Assembly: GCA_024691875.1 (NCBI GenBank)
Contig: JAILNG010000093.1
Span: 1-32,789, forward strand
Direction: 5' to 3'
Source: Lachnospiraceae bacterium
Lineage (GTDB): Bacteria; Bacillota; Clostridia; Lachnospirales; Lachnospiraceae
DNA length: 32,789 nt
Shown: piece after piece, positions 6,939 through 15,074 of the stretch
How the letters are laid out: every line of letters begins with the position of its first letter
Numbering within the stretch: position 1 is the first letter of the stretch
Notes under the pieces: model-generated
Database searches by the model: none
The model's input: only the letters and a program-made list of their open reading frames with translations
What the model was told of the DNA's origin: nothing
Position numbers and translations under genes: made by a program

Positions 6939-7688
6939 ATGAAACTTGACAGAATCATCGCAGTCAGAAACAACAAGACGGTTTACCGCGACGGAGAACT
7001 CTGCATGAAGGTCTTTGATGCGACCTATTCCAAGGCAGACGTTTTGAACGAAGCTTTGAATCAGGCAAGAGTTGAAGAGACCGGTCTCAACATCCCCAAG
7101 ATCCATGAAGTTACGGTCCTTGACGGAAAGTGGACGATCATCACACAGTACGTTGAGGGAAAGACACTTGCTCAGCTTATGCAGGAAAATCCCGAGAAGA
7201 AGGATGAGTACCTTGAACTGTTCGTAAATCTTCAGATGGAAGTGCAGTCCAAGAGCTGCCCTCTTCTTACAAAACTTAAGGACAAGATGAATCGTAAGAT
7301 CTCCATGACGGATTTCGATGCGACTACAAGATACGAATTGCTTACAAGACTTGACAGCATGCCCAAGCACAATAAGCTTTGCCATGGTGATTTCAACCCT
7401 TCAAACATCATCATTACAGCAGACGGAACACCTTACATCCTTGACTGGGCTCATGCCACTCAGGGTAACGCTTCCGCGGATGTGGCAAGAACTTACCTGC
7501 TCTTCTGGCTTAACGGAGACATCGAGGGAGCGGAGAAGTACCTGGATCTGTTCTGTGCAAAGAGCAAGACCGACAAGCAGTACATCCAGAAATGGATGCC
7601 CATCGTAGCAGCTTCCCAGTCCGTAAAAGGCAATGAGAAGGAGCGCGAGTTCCTTCACAGCTGGGTAAACGTAGTGGATTACGAATAA
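6939..7688 (+). CDS. APH/choline-kinase-fold kinase, putative signalling partner
   Basis: This is a 249-residue protein with the aminoglycoside-phosphotransferase/choline-kinase fold. The N lobe has a Lys in LCMKVF (Lys24) as the likely ATP lysine and a hinge around IITQYVEG. The catalytic loop is LCHGDFNPSNII (His149, Asp151, Asn156) and the metal Asp is in YILDWAHA (Asp169). All are intact, so kinase activity is expected. The substrate is unknown. Its position between adhE and the ferredoxin, hydrogenase and phosphatase genes argues for protein or metabolite phosphorylation in redox control, not antibiotic resistance. In a comparable Ruminococcus albus unit the equivalent gene was called a serine/threonine kinase. 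An AGGAGGG ribosome site lies 8 nt before the ATG. Confidence 0.8.
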   Translation: MKLDRIIAVRNNKTVYRDGELCMKVFDATYSKADVLNEALNQARVEETGLNIPKIHEVTVLDGKWTIITQYVEGKTLAQLMQENPEKKDEYLELFVNLQMEVQSKSCPLLTKLKDKMNRKISMTDFDATTRYELLTRLDSMPKHNKLCHGDFNPSNIIITADGTPYILDWAHATQGNASADVARTYLLFWLNGDIEGAEKYLDLFCAKSKTDKQYIQKWMPIVAASQSVKGNEKEREFLHSWVNVVDYE

Positions 7689-7709
7689 AGAAAAAGAAAG
7701 GGATCAATC

Positions 7710-7952
7710 ATGAAAGTTACGGTTTGTATCGGTTCTTCCTGCCACATCAAAGGATCACGTCAGGTAGTTGAAGGCCTTCAGTATTACATCAATGAAGCTA
7801 AGCTCGGAGATAAAGTTGAACTGGGCGGAACATTCTGCATGGGCAAGTGCCAGATGGGCGTTTGCGTTACAGTTGATGACCAATTCTATTCTGTAACCCC
7901 CGAAACTGTAAAGGATTTCTTCGAGAAGGAAATTAAGGCAAAGGTAAAATAA
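7710..7952 (+). CDS. Thioredoxin-like [2Fe-2S] ferredoxin 1
   Basis: An 80-residue protein made of one thioredoxin-like ferredoxin domain, related to the C-terminal part of NuoE/HydC. The cluster ligands are Cys6 and Cys11 in CIGSSCHIKGS and Cys43 and Cys47 in FCMGKC, and an extra Cys52 follows. It should carry one [2Fe-2S] cluster and transfer single electrons. Its last base overlaps the start of a second, diverged copy (TAATG), so the two are translationally coupled. The next gene encodes the PAS-hydrogenase, which makes that protein, or one of the other enzymes of the operon, the likely electron partner. Confidence 0.9.
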   Translation: MKVTVCIGSSCHIKGSRQVVEGLQYYINEAKLGDKVELGGTFCMGKCQMGVCVTVDDQFYSVTPETVKDFFEKEIKAKVK

Positions 7953-8218
7953 TGTTGTTTGTTGAGATTTGTGTCGGCAGTTCCTGTCATTTGAAGGGCG
8001 CACCCCGGATAGTGGAAATGCTGCAGGAAAAAATCGAAAAGAACAAATTGGAAGACGAGATCATCCTGACCGGGGCTTTTTGCTCCGGCAGGTGTAATCG
8101 TGTAGGAGTCACCATTTCCGTGGGAGATGAAGTTTATACAGGTATCACTCCGGAAAGCCTCGGAGAATTCTGGGAAAAAACCATCTTTCCCGCTGTTCTT
8201 AAAGCAAGGGAGGTATAG
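7952..8218 (+). CDS. Thioredoxin-like [2Fe-2S] ferredoxin 2
   Basis: An 88-residue paralogue of the preceding protein. Cluster ligands are Cys7 and Cys12 in CVGSSCHLKGA and Cys44 and Cys48 in FCSGRCNRVGV. The overall layout is the same, but the sequence has diverged substantially and lacks the fifth Cys seen in copy 1. The start overlaps the previous stop by one base, and the hydrogenase GTG start is 3 bp after its stop. Tandem duplication followed by specialisation is the simplest explanation. The two may form a heterodimer or serve different partners. Confidence 0.9.
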   Translation: MLFVEICVGSSCHLKGAPRIVEMLQEKIEKNKLEDEIILTGAFCSGRCNRVGVTISVGDEVYTGITPESLGEFWEKTIFPAVLKAREV

Positions 8219-8220
8219 GC

Positions 8221-9897
8221 GTGTCAGAGTGTTTGACGCTTAAAAAATCCAATTGCAAAAATTGTTACAAATGTATCCGCCATTGCCCGGTAAAGGCCAT
8301 TCGTTTTTCGGGCAATCAGGCGCACATCATAGGAAATGAATGTATTCTCTGCGGCCAGTGCTTTGTTGTTTGCCCTCAGAATGCAAAGCAGATCGTGGAC
8401 GAGACGGAAAAAGTGAAAGTAATGATACAGTCAGGTGCACCTGTTTATGCAAGTGTTGCACCTTCTTTCATTGCCAATTACCCCGGATCAGGCATATCCT
8501 CCCTGAACAAAGCCTTAAAACAGCTTGGATTTGCGGGAGCCGAGGAAACCGCCATCGGTGCGTCCATTGTTAAGACGGAATACGAAAGAATGCTGCGTGA
8601 GGAAAACAGGGATGTTTTGATCTCATCCTGCTGTCACTCGGTAAATCTTCTTATTCAAAAGTATTTTCCCTCAATGCTGCCTTTTTTGGCAAATGTTCTT
8701 TCGCCTATGCAGGCACATTGTTCTCTCATAAAAGAGGCGCATCCCGATGCAAAGACTGTTTTCATCGGACCCTGCGTTTCAAAAAAGGATGAAGCACAGC
8801 ACTACGAAGGCTTGGTAGACGCTGTTCTCACCTTTGAAGAATTGACCGAATGGCTCAAGGAGCAGAACATTACTCTTGAGCAGGATATGGATGGCAGCGA
8901 GAACAGTCGCGCACGTTTCTTCCCGACTACGGGGGGAATCCTTAAGACTATGGCTCAGGATCTGCCCGGATACACATACCTGGCCATCGACGGAACCGAG
9001 AACTGTATTGCAGCTCTTAAAGAATTGCAGCAGGGCAACATCCATAAATGCTTTATTGAAATGTCCGCATGTGTGGGAAGTTGTGTCGGCGGCCCTGTAA
9101 TGGAAAAGTACAACAGGTCTCCGGTAGCGGATTACAAGGCTGTTTCAAACTACGCAGGTCATGAGGATTTTGACATAGCGCAGCCTGATGCAGGCAAGCT
9201 TAAAAAGCATTTTGAAGCTATTGAATTAAGAAACGGGCTTCCTTCCGAAAGCGAGATAGATGAGATCCTCAAGAAAATGGGAAAGAACCGTAAAGAGGAT
9301 GAGCTGAACTGCGGTTCCTGCGGTTACAACACCTGCAGAGAAAAAGCTATTGCCATCTATCACGGAAAGGCCGACATTTCCATGTGCCTGCCTTATCTTA
9401 AAGAAAAAGCGGAAAGCTTCTCGGATGCAATCGTCAGCAACACTCCGAACGCTCTCATTGTTGTAAATGAGGCTCTGGAAGTGCAGCTGGTAAATCCTTC
9501 CGCCAGAAAGATACTTAACATCAGATACGCTTCCGACATTTTGGGAGATCAGCTGGTCAGAATTTTGGACCCCAAGCCTTTCATTAAAGTGCTGGAAAGC
9601 AGAAAGAGCCTAAAGAACTGCAGAACCTTCCTCGCTGAGTACAATCGCTACGTGGAGCAGTCGATCATTTATGATGCGACGTATCATATGCTTCTCTGCA
9701 TCATGAGAGACGTAACGGAAGAGGAAAGGCAGAGGCAGAAGAGAGAAAATCAAAGGAATCAGACGGTTGAAACGGCCGATAAGGTTGTGGACAAGCAAAT
9801 GCGCATCGTGCAGGAGATCGCCTCACTGCTCGGTGAAACGGCAGCTGAAACCAAGATCGCTCTGACCAAACTGAAAGAGAGCGTTTCCGATGAATGA
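8221..9897 (+). CDS. hydS: Sensory-type [FeFe]-hydrogenase with PAS domain (HydS-like)
   Basis: A 558-residue protein with four parts: two [4Fe-4S] ferredoxin motifs (residues 12-22 and 41-51), an H-cluster domain (about 70-330), a small four-Cys Fe-S domain (Cys364, 367, 372, 389 in NCGSCGYNTC...MC), and a PAS domain (about 398-500) with a coiled C-terminal tail. H-cluster ligands are Cys138, Cys185, Cys284 and Cys288. The proton-relay Cys137 is kept. The methionines usual at loops 2 and 3 of catalytic enzymes are replaced (IGPC and MSAC), as in sensory-type proteins. A role as H2 or redox sensor signalling to the overlapping phosphatase gene is inferred. GTG start, with GGGAGG upstream. Confidence 0.88.
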   Translation: MSECLTLKKSNCKNCYKCIRHCPVKAIRFSGNQAHIIGNECILCGQCFVVCPQNAKQIVDETEKVKVMIQSGAPVYASVAPSFIANYPGSGISSLNKALKQLGFAGAEETAIGASIVKTEYERMLREENRDVLISSCCHSVNLLIQKYFPSMLPFLANVLSPMQAHCSLIKEAHPDAKTVFIGPCVSKKDEAQHYEGLVDAVLTFEELTEWLKEQNITLEQDMDGSENSRARFFPTTGGILKTMAQDLPGYTYLAIDGTENCIAALKELQQGNIHKCFIEMSACVGSCVGGPVMEKYNRSPVADYKAVSNYAGHEDFDIAQPDAGKLKKHFEAIELRNGLPSESEIDEILKKMGKNRKEDELNCGSCGYNTCREKAIAIYHGKADISMCLPYLKEKAESFSDAIVSNTPNALIVVNEALEVQLVNPSARKILNIRYASDILGDQLVRILDPKPFIKVLESRKSLKNCRTFLAEYNRYVEQSIIYDATYHMLLCIMRDVTEEERQRQKRENQRNQTVETADKVVDKQMRIVQEIASLLGETAAETKIALTKLKESVSDE

Positions 9898-11062
9898 TCT
9901 TTGTGCCGACATCGGTTACCGAAGCATAAAGCACGTGGGCGAACAGCTCTGCGGTGACCATGTTGATGTGGTGGAAAGCGGCGAGAATTCCACCGTTGTG
10001 GTGTTGGCAGACGGCCTCGGCAGCGGGGTTAAGGCAAGCATATTGTCAACGCTTACAAGCAAGATAATCTCCACCATGATGGCAGAGGGCCTGTCCCTTT
10101 CCGATTGTGTGGAAACCATAGCGCAGACGCTCCCCATATGCTCGGTCAGGGGTGTTGCGTATTCTACTTTCACTATTTTGCACATTGTGGACAATAGTGA
10201 AATGGAACTGATACAGTATGATAATCCATTGACCATCCTGTTAAGGGACGGAAAAAATTATGATTATCCGATCACTGAAATGAACATTGGCGGAAAGCGG
10301 ATCTACCATTCTCTGATAAAGCTTCGTGAGGACGACACTTTCATCGCCATGAGCGACGGCTGCCCTCACGCAGGCATAGGTATGGCGTACAACTTCGGAT
10401 GGAAGCGGGAAGACATCGTGGGCTTCATGGAAGCGAATGTGGCGGGCGGTTACACTGCCAAAACTCTTTCCACCATTCTTCTGGATGAGGTGGACAGGCT
10501 TTACGGAAAACGCCCCGGAGATGATGCAACTGCTTGTGTGATCAAGATCCGTAAGCGAGTTCCCATGAACATACTTTTCGGACCTCCCAGAGATCACGAC
10601 GACGGAAACCGCATGATGGCCCTTTTCTTTGCAAAGGAAGGCAAGCATATAATCTGCGGAGGCACCACTTCTTCCATAGCTGCCAAATACCTTGGTAAAA
10701 AAGTGGAAGCGGACCTCAATTTCAGCACTACAGACCTGCCGCCCATAGCAAAGATAGAAGGCGTAGACCTGGTGACCGAAGGAGTTATCACGGTTAACAG
10801 GGTTGTGGAATACGCCCATGATGCGATCGGAGAAAACAAGCAATATGAAAAGTGGAGCTTCGGACACGACGGAGCTTCGCTGATCAGTCGAATGTTATTT
10901 GAAGAAGCGACCGACATTAATTTTTACGTCGGGAGAGCGGTAAATCCGGCTCATCAGAATCCGGAACTGCCTATCAATTTCAATATTAAAATGAACCTGG
11001 TGGAAGACCTGTCGTCTTGTTTAAAGAAGATGGGAAAGCGCATCAAGGTGAGCTACTTCTGA
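9890..11062 (+). CDS. PP2C/SpoIIE-type phosphatase with extra C-terminal domain
   Basis: A 390-residue protein. Residues about 1-220 match the PP2C/SpoIIE phosphatase fold: CGDHVDV at the N terminus, ADGLGSG with the metal Asp41, SDG with Asp156, and the closing GDDATACVIKI with Asp211 and Asp212. The metal-binding residues are intact, so serine/threonine phosphatase activity is likely. Residues 222-390 form a second domain I do not recognise (starting NILFGPPRDHDDGNRM). The gene overlaps the PAS-hydrogenase gene by 8 bp, so the two are translationally coupled and probably work together. With the APH-fold kinase upstream it could form a kinase/phosphatase switch. The target is unknown. Confidence 0.85.
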   Translation: MNDLCADIGYRSIKHVGEQLCGDHVDVVESGENSTVVVLADGLGSGVKASILSTLTSKIISTMMAEGLSLSDCVETIAQTLPICSVRGVAYSTFTILHIVDNSEMELIQYDNPLTILLRDGKNYDYPITEMNIGGKRIYHSLIKLREDDTFIAMSDGCPHAGIGMAYNFGWKREDIVGFMEANVAGGYTAKTLSTILLDEVDRLYGKRPGDDATACVIKIRKRVPMNILFGPPRDHDDGNRMMALFFAKEGKHIICGGTTSSIAAKYLGKKVEADLNFSTTDLPPIAKIEGVDLVTEGVITVNRVVEYAHDAIGENKQYEKWSFGHDGASLISRMLFEEATDINFYVGRAVNPAHQNPELPINFNIKMNLVEDLSSCLKKMGKRIKVSYF

Positions 11063-11116
11063 TACGAACAGCTCAGAAACAGCTCGATCAATACAGATTA
11101 TAAAAAAGGAAAAACT

Positions 11117-12538
11117 ATGAGAAAATTCGATACCAAAGTTCAGCACCTGAAATACAAAGTTTTGCGCGAGGTCGCAAAGCAGGCATGGGCCGATACTTTG
11201 CAGGAAAATCTCCTCGATATACCAAAGATCATCGTCCCCGGTAAGGTTCCCACCATGCGCTGCTGCGTCTACAAAGAGCGTGCCATTCTGGCGGAGCGTG
11301 TAAAGCTGGCCATGGGCGGAAACAAACAAAACCCCAACGTGATCGAAGTAATTGACATTGCGTGTGATGAGTGCCCCATGGGCGGATACGAAGTTACAAA
11401 TGCCTGCAGAGGCTGTCTTGCCCACAGATGCGAAGATGTGTGCAAGTTCGGAGCGATCACCTTTGATGAGAACCACGTGGCTCACATCGACAAGACCAAG
11501 TGCCGCGAATGCGGACAGTGCTCCAAGGTTTGCCCCTACAGCGCGATCCACAATTATAAGCGTCCCTGCGAAACGGCATGCAAGGTTAAGGCCATTTCCA
11601 TGGGTGATGAAAAGCAGGCCTGCATCGACAACAGCAAATGTATTTCCTGCGGAGCTTGCGTTTACGCTTGTCCCTTCGGCGCAATTACAGACAAGTCTTA
11701 CATCCTGAACGTGATAGACATGCTCAAGGGAAGTCACGGAAACAGCGATTACAAGATTTATGCCATCGTAGCGCCCTCCATTTCCAGCCAGTTCAAGTAC
11801 GCAAAGCTGGGACAGGTGATCACAGGCATACATTCCCTGGGCTTCCACACGGTGATCGAAGCGGCTCTCGGAGCTGACATGGTCGCACTTTCGGAAGCAA
11901 AGGAACTGGCAGAAAAAGGCTTCCTTACAAGCTCATGCTGCCCGGCCTTTGTGAGCTACATTGAAAAGAATTTCCCCGATCTCACACAGTTCATTTCTCA
12001 CAACCTTTCGCCCATGGCAGCCATTGCCAAGTATATAAAGGATCATGAGAAGAATTGCAAGATCGTTTTTATAGGACCTTGCACAGCCAAAAAGGCTGAA
12101 GTACAAAAGGAAGAAGTGAAGCCCTACGTGGATGCGGTTATGACATTCGAAGAGCTTCAGGCCCTTTTTGACAGCAGGGAGATAGACATTACAACACTTG
12201 AAGAGGGTGTACTTGATAATGCTTCTTATTTCGGAAGGATCTTTGCCAGAAGCGGAGGATTGGCTGATGCGGTGGCAGAAGCCGTGAAAGAGCAGGGCCT
12301 GGAATTTGTTCTTCAGCCTTGTTCCTGTGACGGAATAGAACAGTGCAAGGTAGCACTTCTTCAGAAGAAAGCAGGAAGACTGCAGGCCAACTTTATAGAA
12401 GGCATGGCATGCGTGGGCGGATGTATCGGAGGCGCAGGATGTCTCACTCACGGAGAAAAAAATAAGGCCGAAGTTGACAAATACGGCAATGAAGCGTTGG
12501 AAAAGACTATTACCGATGCGGTTTCCGTGCTTAAATAA
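11117..12538 (+). CDS. Monomeric [FeFe]-hydrogenase (group B-like)
   Basis: A 473-residue hydrogenase. The N-terminal third has several [4Fe-4S] ferredoxin-type Cys sets (Cys97/100/105/109, Cys129/132/135/139, Cys175/178/181/185). The H-cluster domain follows: loop 1 TSSCCPAF with relay Cys274 and ligand Cys275, loop 2 IGPCTAKKAE with Cys322, and loop 3 EGMACVGGCIGG with Cys432 and Cys436. The loop 3 methionine is kept, while the loop 2 methionine is Gly. No flavin or NADH subunit is nearby, so ferredoxin is the expected electron donor. This corresponds to HydA2 of the Ruminococcus albus unit. A 54-bp gap with AAAAAGGAAA separates it from the phosphatase gene. A strong terminator closes the operon. 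Confidence 0.9.
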   Translation: MRKFDTKVQHLKYKVLREVAKQAWADTLQENLLDIPKIIVPGKVPTMRCCVYKERAILAERVKLAMGGNKQNPNVIEVIDIACDECPMGGYEVTNACRGCLAHRCEDVCKFGAITFDENHVAHIDKTKCRECGQCSKVCPYSAIHNYKRPCETACKVKAISMGDEKQACIDNSKCISCGACVYACPFGAITDKSYILNVIDMLKGSHGNSDYKIYAIVAPSISSQFKYAKLGQVITGIHSLGFHTVIEAALGADMVALSEAKELAEKGFLTSSCCPAFVSYIEKNFPDLTQFISHNLSPMAAIAKYIKDHEKNCKIVFIGPCTAKKAEVQKEEVKPYVDAVMTFEELQALFDSREIDITTLEEGVLDNASYFGRIFARSGGLADAVAEAVKEQGLEFVLQPCSCDGIEQCKVALLQKKAGRLQANFIEGMACVGGCIGGAGCLTHGEKNKAEVDKYGNEALEKTITDAVSVLK

Positions 12539-12571
12539 GATTATAAGTTCCTAAAATATGGATGTTGGTTT

Positions 12572-12606
12572 AAAAGAACGCGGCAGGTGACTGCCGCGTT
12601 CTTTTA
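12572..12606. terminator. Bidirectional terminator between the hydrogenase operon and upp
   Basis: A 15-bp perfect stem, AAAAGAACGCGGCAG (12572-12586) with its complement (12591-12605), encloses the loop GTGA. It has a T-run on the plus strand and an A-run on the other side, so it can serve both converging genes. Confidence 0.92.
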
Positions 12607-12626
12607 TATGTTTTCGATCTTAAATT

Positions 12627-13256
12627 TTATTTTGTTCCGTAGATCCTGTCGCCGGCATCTCCGAGACCGGGAACGATGTATCCGTTCTCATTCAGACACT
12701 TGTCAAGAGCGCCGATGTAGATGTTAACGTCGGGATGAGCAGCCTGAAGTCTTTCAACGCCTTCGGGAGCTGCGATAAGGCAAAGGAAACGGATCTTTTT
12801 GATGCCGCGCTTCTTAAGAAGAGTGATAGCTGCATCGGCGGAACCGCCTGTTGCAAGCATGGGGTCAACTACGAAAACGTCGCGTTCCGTAATGTCCTGG
12901 GGAAGTTTGCAGAAATATTCATGAGGCTCAAGAGTCTCTTCGTCTCTGTAAAGACCGATGTGTCCAACCTTTGCATTGGGTGTGAGCTGAAGTACACCTT
13001 CAGCCATCTGCATTCCGGCACGAAGAATGGGAACCACACACAATTTCTTTCCTGCGATCTCTTTGACAGTAGTCTTTGTGATGGGGGTCTCAACCTCTTT
13101 GTCGGCGAGAGGGAGATTGCGGCTTGCCTCATAATAAATGAGCATTGCCACTTCCGTTACGAGAGCACGAAATTCCTTGGTTGAAGTGTTCATATCTCTC
13201 ATGATACCGATCTTGTGTTGGATGAGCGGATGATCCATAATGTAAGTTGTTGACAT
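12627..13256 (-). CDS. upp: Uracil phosphoribosyltransferase
   Basis: The enzyme converts uracil and PRPP to UMP in pyrimidine salvage. It has 209 residues, the normal length, starting [20 protein letters not shown]. The PRPP-binding motif is [15 protein letters not shown]. The uracil-binding C terminus reads [18 protein letters not shown]. The start at 13256 is chosen over the longer frame opening at 13340 because the minus-strand AGGAGG is correctly spaced from it and the extra 28 residues are not family-like. It appears monocistronic, with its own promoter at 13326-13354. Confidence 0.96.
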   Translation of the reverse strand: MSTTYIMDHPLIQHKIGIMRDMNTSTKEFRALVTEVAMLIYYEASRNLPLADKEVETPITKTTVKEIAGKKLCVVPILRAGMQMAEGVLQLTPNAKVGHIGLYRDEETLEPHEYFCKLPQDITERDVFVVDPMLATGGSADAAITLLKKRGIKKIRFLCLIAAPEGVERLQAAHPDVNIYIGALDKCLNENGYIVPGLGDAGDRIYGTK

Positions 13257-13325
13257 GTTTTTGCCTCCTGAGCTTTTATTCAATTCGCTTATATTTAACG
13301 GTTGATGCTCCAACGAGCCCACGAT

Positions 13326-13354
13326 ATTGTAACACCGCAAAAAGGGATTGGCAA
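13326..13354 (-). promoter_or_regulatory. Promoter of upp
   Basis: On the minus strand, the -35 is TTGCCA (13349-13354) and the -10 is TACAAT (13326-13331), with a 17-bp spacer. The leader would be about 60 nt. A near-palindrome, GGGATTGGCAACCCC, covers the -35 and might be an operator. Confidence 0.65.
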
Positions 13355-13378
13355 CCCCAAAAATTGTCGCGGAACATC

Positions 13379-13408
13379 AAAAAGGTTCCGTAACACAGAC
13401 GGAACCTT
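13379..13408 (-). terminator. Terminator of the aldose epimerase gene
   Basis: AAGGTTCCG (13382-13390) and CGGAACCTT (13400-13408) form a 9-bp stem. Read on the minus strand it is followed by a short T-run. Confidence 0.8.
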
Positions 13409-13420
13409 GGATTAAAAAAT

Positions 13421-14485
13421 TTATTTTTCAACTGAAAATTTGTAGATGGTTGCTGTTTCGTATTCCTGACCTGCCTTAAGAACGGAAGTCTTGAAATAAG
13501 GCTTTTCGTTGCATGCATCGGGGAAGAACTGAGTCTCAAGACAGAAGCCCTCACGCTTTTTGTAAACATAACCGCCCTTACCGGCTACTTTGCCGTCGAT
13601 AAAGTTACCGACATAGAGCTGCATTCCGGGAAGATCCGTGAAAACTTCGAGCTTTCTTCCGGACTTTTTGCTGACAGCTTCGCAAACAAGTTCACAGTCC
13701 GTACCGGAATTGTTGAGACAGTAGTTGTGGTCATAACCGCCTGCCTGCTTTAAAGGAAGGTAGTCTGCTTCGATCCTGTCTCCGATCCTTGTGGACTTTC
13801 TGAAGTCCATGGGAGTGCCCTCAACCTCACGAAGTTCACCGGTGGGGATGAGTCTGTCATCGGTTGGAGTAAAGTGATCCGCATCTATCTTCATGAAGGT
13901 GTCGAGGATAGAACCTGAAGCCTGTCCGTCAAGGTTAAAGAAGGTGTGGTTGGTAAGGTTTACAACAGTATCCTTATCGGAAACTGCATGATACTCGATC
14001 ACCAGTTCGTTCTCTTCTGTAAGAGAGTAAGAAACACTTACATCAAGGTTTCCGGGGAAACCCTGCTCCATATCGGGGCTGAGACGGGAGAATTCAACGG
14101 TAACTTCATCCTGATCTTCGAATACTTCGGACTCGTACATGAAATTGTTGTAGCCCTTGAATCCGCCGTGAAGGTTGTTGGGACCATCGTTCTTTTCAAG
14201 TTCGTATTTTGTTCCGTTTATTGTGAAAGAGGCGTTGGCAATACGGTTTCCGTTACGTCCGACGAATGCTCCGTAGTAGGTGCCGTTCTCATCGTAGCCC
14301 TTAACATCATCGTAACCGAGAGTGATGTCTTCTGTCTTTCCGTTCTTATCAGGGGTAAAAATGCTGACAACGGTAGCGCCGTAGTCGCAGAGTGTTACTT
14401 TCATTCCGTGGGAGTTTTCAAGAGTGAACAGCGTTGCTTCTTTGCCGTCCTTTGTTTTTCCGAATGCGGATTTCGTTACTTTCAT
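13421..14485 (-). CDS. galM: Aldose 1-epimerase (mutarotase)
   Basis: It interconverts alpha and beta anomers of galactose, glucose and related sugars in the cytosol. The 354 residues match the GalM family. Family motifs are visible: GRNGNRIANASF, LHGGFKGYNNFMYE, LTNHTFFNLDGQ with the catalytic-type His, GGYDHNYCLN, and the C-terminal FCLETQFFPDACN with its catalytic Glu. GGAGG precedes the ATG at 14485. A TATAAT on the minus strand (14534-14539) is a likely -10, though its -35 is weak. The gene stands alone, so the sugar it serves cannot be told from context. Confidence 0.93.
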   Translation of the reverse strand: MKVTKSAFGKTKDGKEATLFTLENSHGMKVTLCDYGATVVSIFTPDKNGKTEDITLGYDDVKGYDENGTYYGAFVGRNGNRIANASFTINGTKYELEKNDGPNNLHGGFKGYNNFMYESEVFEDQDEVTVEFSRLSPDMEQGFPGNLDVSVSYSLTEENELVIEYHAVSDKDTVVNLTNHTFFNLDGQASGSILDTFMKIDADHFTPTDDRLIPTGELREVEGTPMDFRKSTRIGDRIEADYLPLKQAGGYDHNYCLNNSGTDCELVCEAVSKKSGRKLEVFTDLPGMQLYVGNFIDGKVAGKGGYVYKKREGFCLETQFFPDACNEKPYFKTSVLKAGQEYETATIYKFSVEK

Positions 14486-14593
14486 ATGATTTCCTCCAGT
14501 TTTGTTTGAGCCGTAAAGGCTGTATCTTTTTACATTATAGTCTTAAAACGAAAAAAATCCACTCAAATTTATCCTTTTTTATACTGATAGTTC

Positions 14594-14622
14594 TTGACAT
14601 CATTATTAAAGATTGTTATATT
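14594..14622 (+). promoter_or_regulatory. Promoter of the XRE regulator gene
   Basis: A perfect -35 TTGACA (14594-14599) and -10 TATATT (14617-14622), separated by 17 bp, lie 38 bp before the ATG at 14660. Confidence 0.82.
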
Positions 14623-14659
14623 CGAAAAAGCGGATTTTTGTAAGTTTTTCGGAGGCAAT

Positions 14660-14998
14660 ATGACGATCGGAGAAAGAATTTTCAAAATTCTGAAGGAAAA
14701 AAACATTAAGCAAAAGGATTTTTCACAAAAAACAGGGATCTCGGAAAGCACCATAAGTGATTGGAAGAGAAAACAGACAAATCCCACATCGGATAAGATC
14801 ATGAAGATCTGTGAGGTGTTGGATGTGAGTCCCTACGAGCTTTTAACGGTAACAGATAATTCAAAATACGTTCAGGACAATAAGATCGTAGTGGAAAACG
14901 GGACAGATGAATACGCGGTGGTAAAGGCAATGAGAGAAATGGACATTTCCTCAAGGAACCGGGTTTTGGGTTACGCGGAAGCAATGTCTCAAAAATAA
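14660..14998 (+). CDS. Small XRE-family transcriptional regulator
   Basis: A 112-residue protein with an N-terminal helix-turn-helix (MTIGERIFKILKEKNIKQ, then KDFSQKTGISESTISDWKR). The C-terminal tail is short and contains YAVVKAMREMD. The start at ATG 14660 is preceded by GGAGG at 14651, so the longer frame opening at 14594, which would begin inside the promoter, is rejected. No sensor or peptidase domain is present. The hybrid kinase gene follows 76 bp downstream and may share its transcript. The target is unknown. Confidence 0.85.
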   Translation: MTIGERIFKILKEKNIKQKDFSQKTGISESTISDWKRKQTNPTSDKIMKICEVLDVSPYELLTVTDNSKYVQDNKIVVENGTDEYAVVKAMREMDISSRNRVLGYAEAMSQK

Positions 14999-15074
14999 AC
15001 TTTTGATGTAGTTATCATTATATAATTAAGGTTACGTGCAACAATAATCTTTAATACTTACAGGGAGTGTCAGC

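Noticed and set aside
6939..7688. Aminoglycoside resistance gene
   Set aside because: It shares only the fold and catalytic loop with APH enzymes, and its operon context is redox metabolism.
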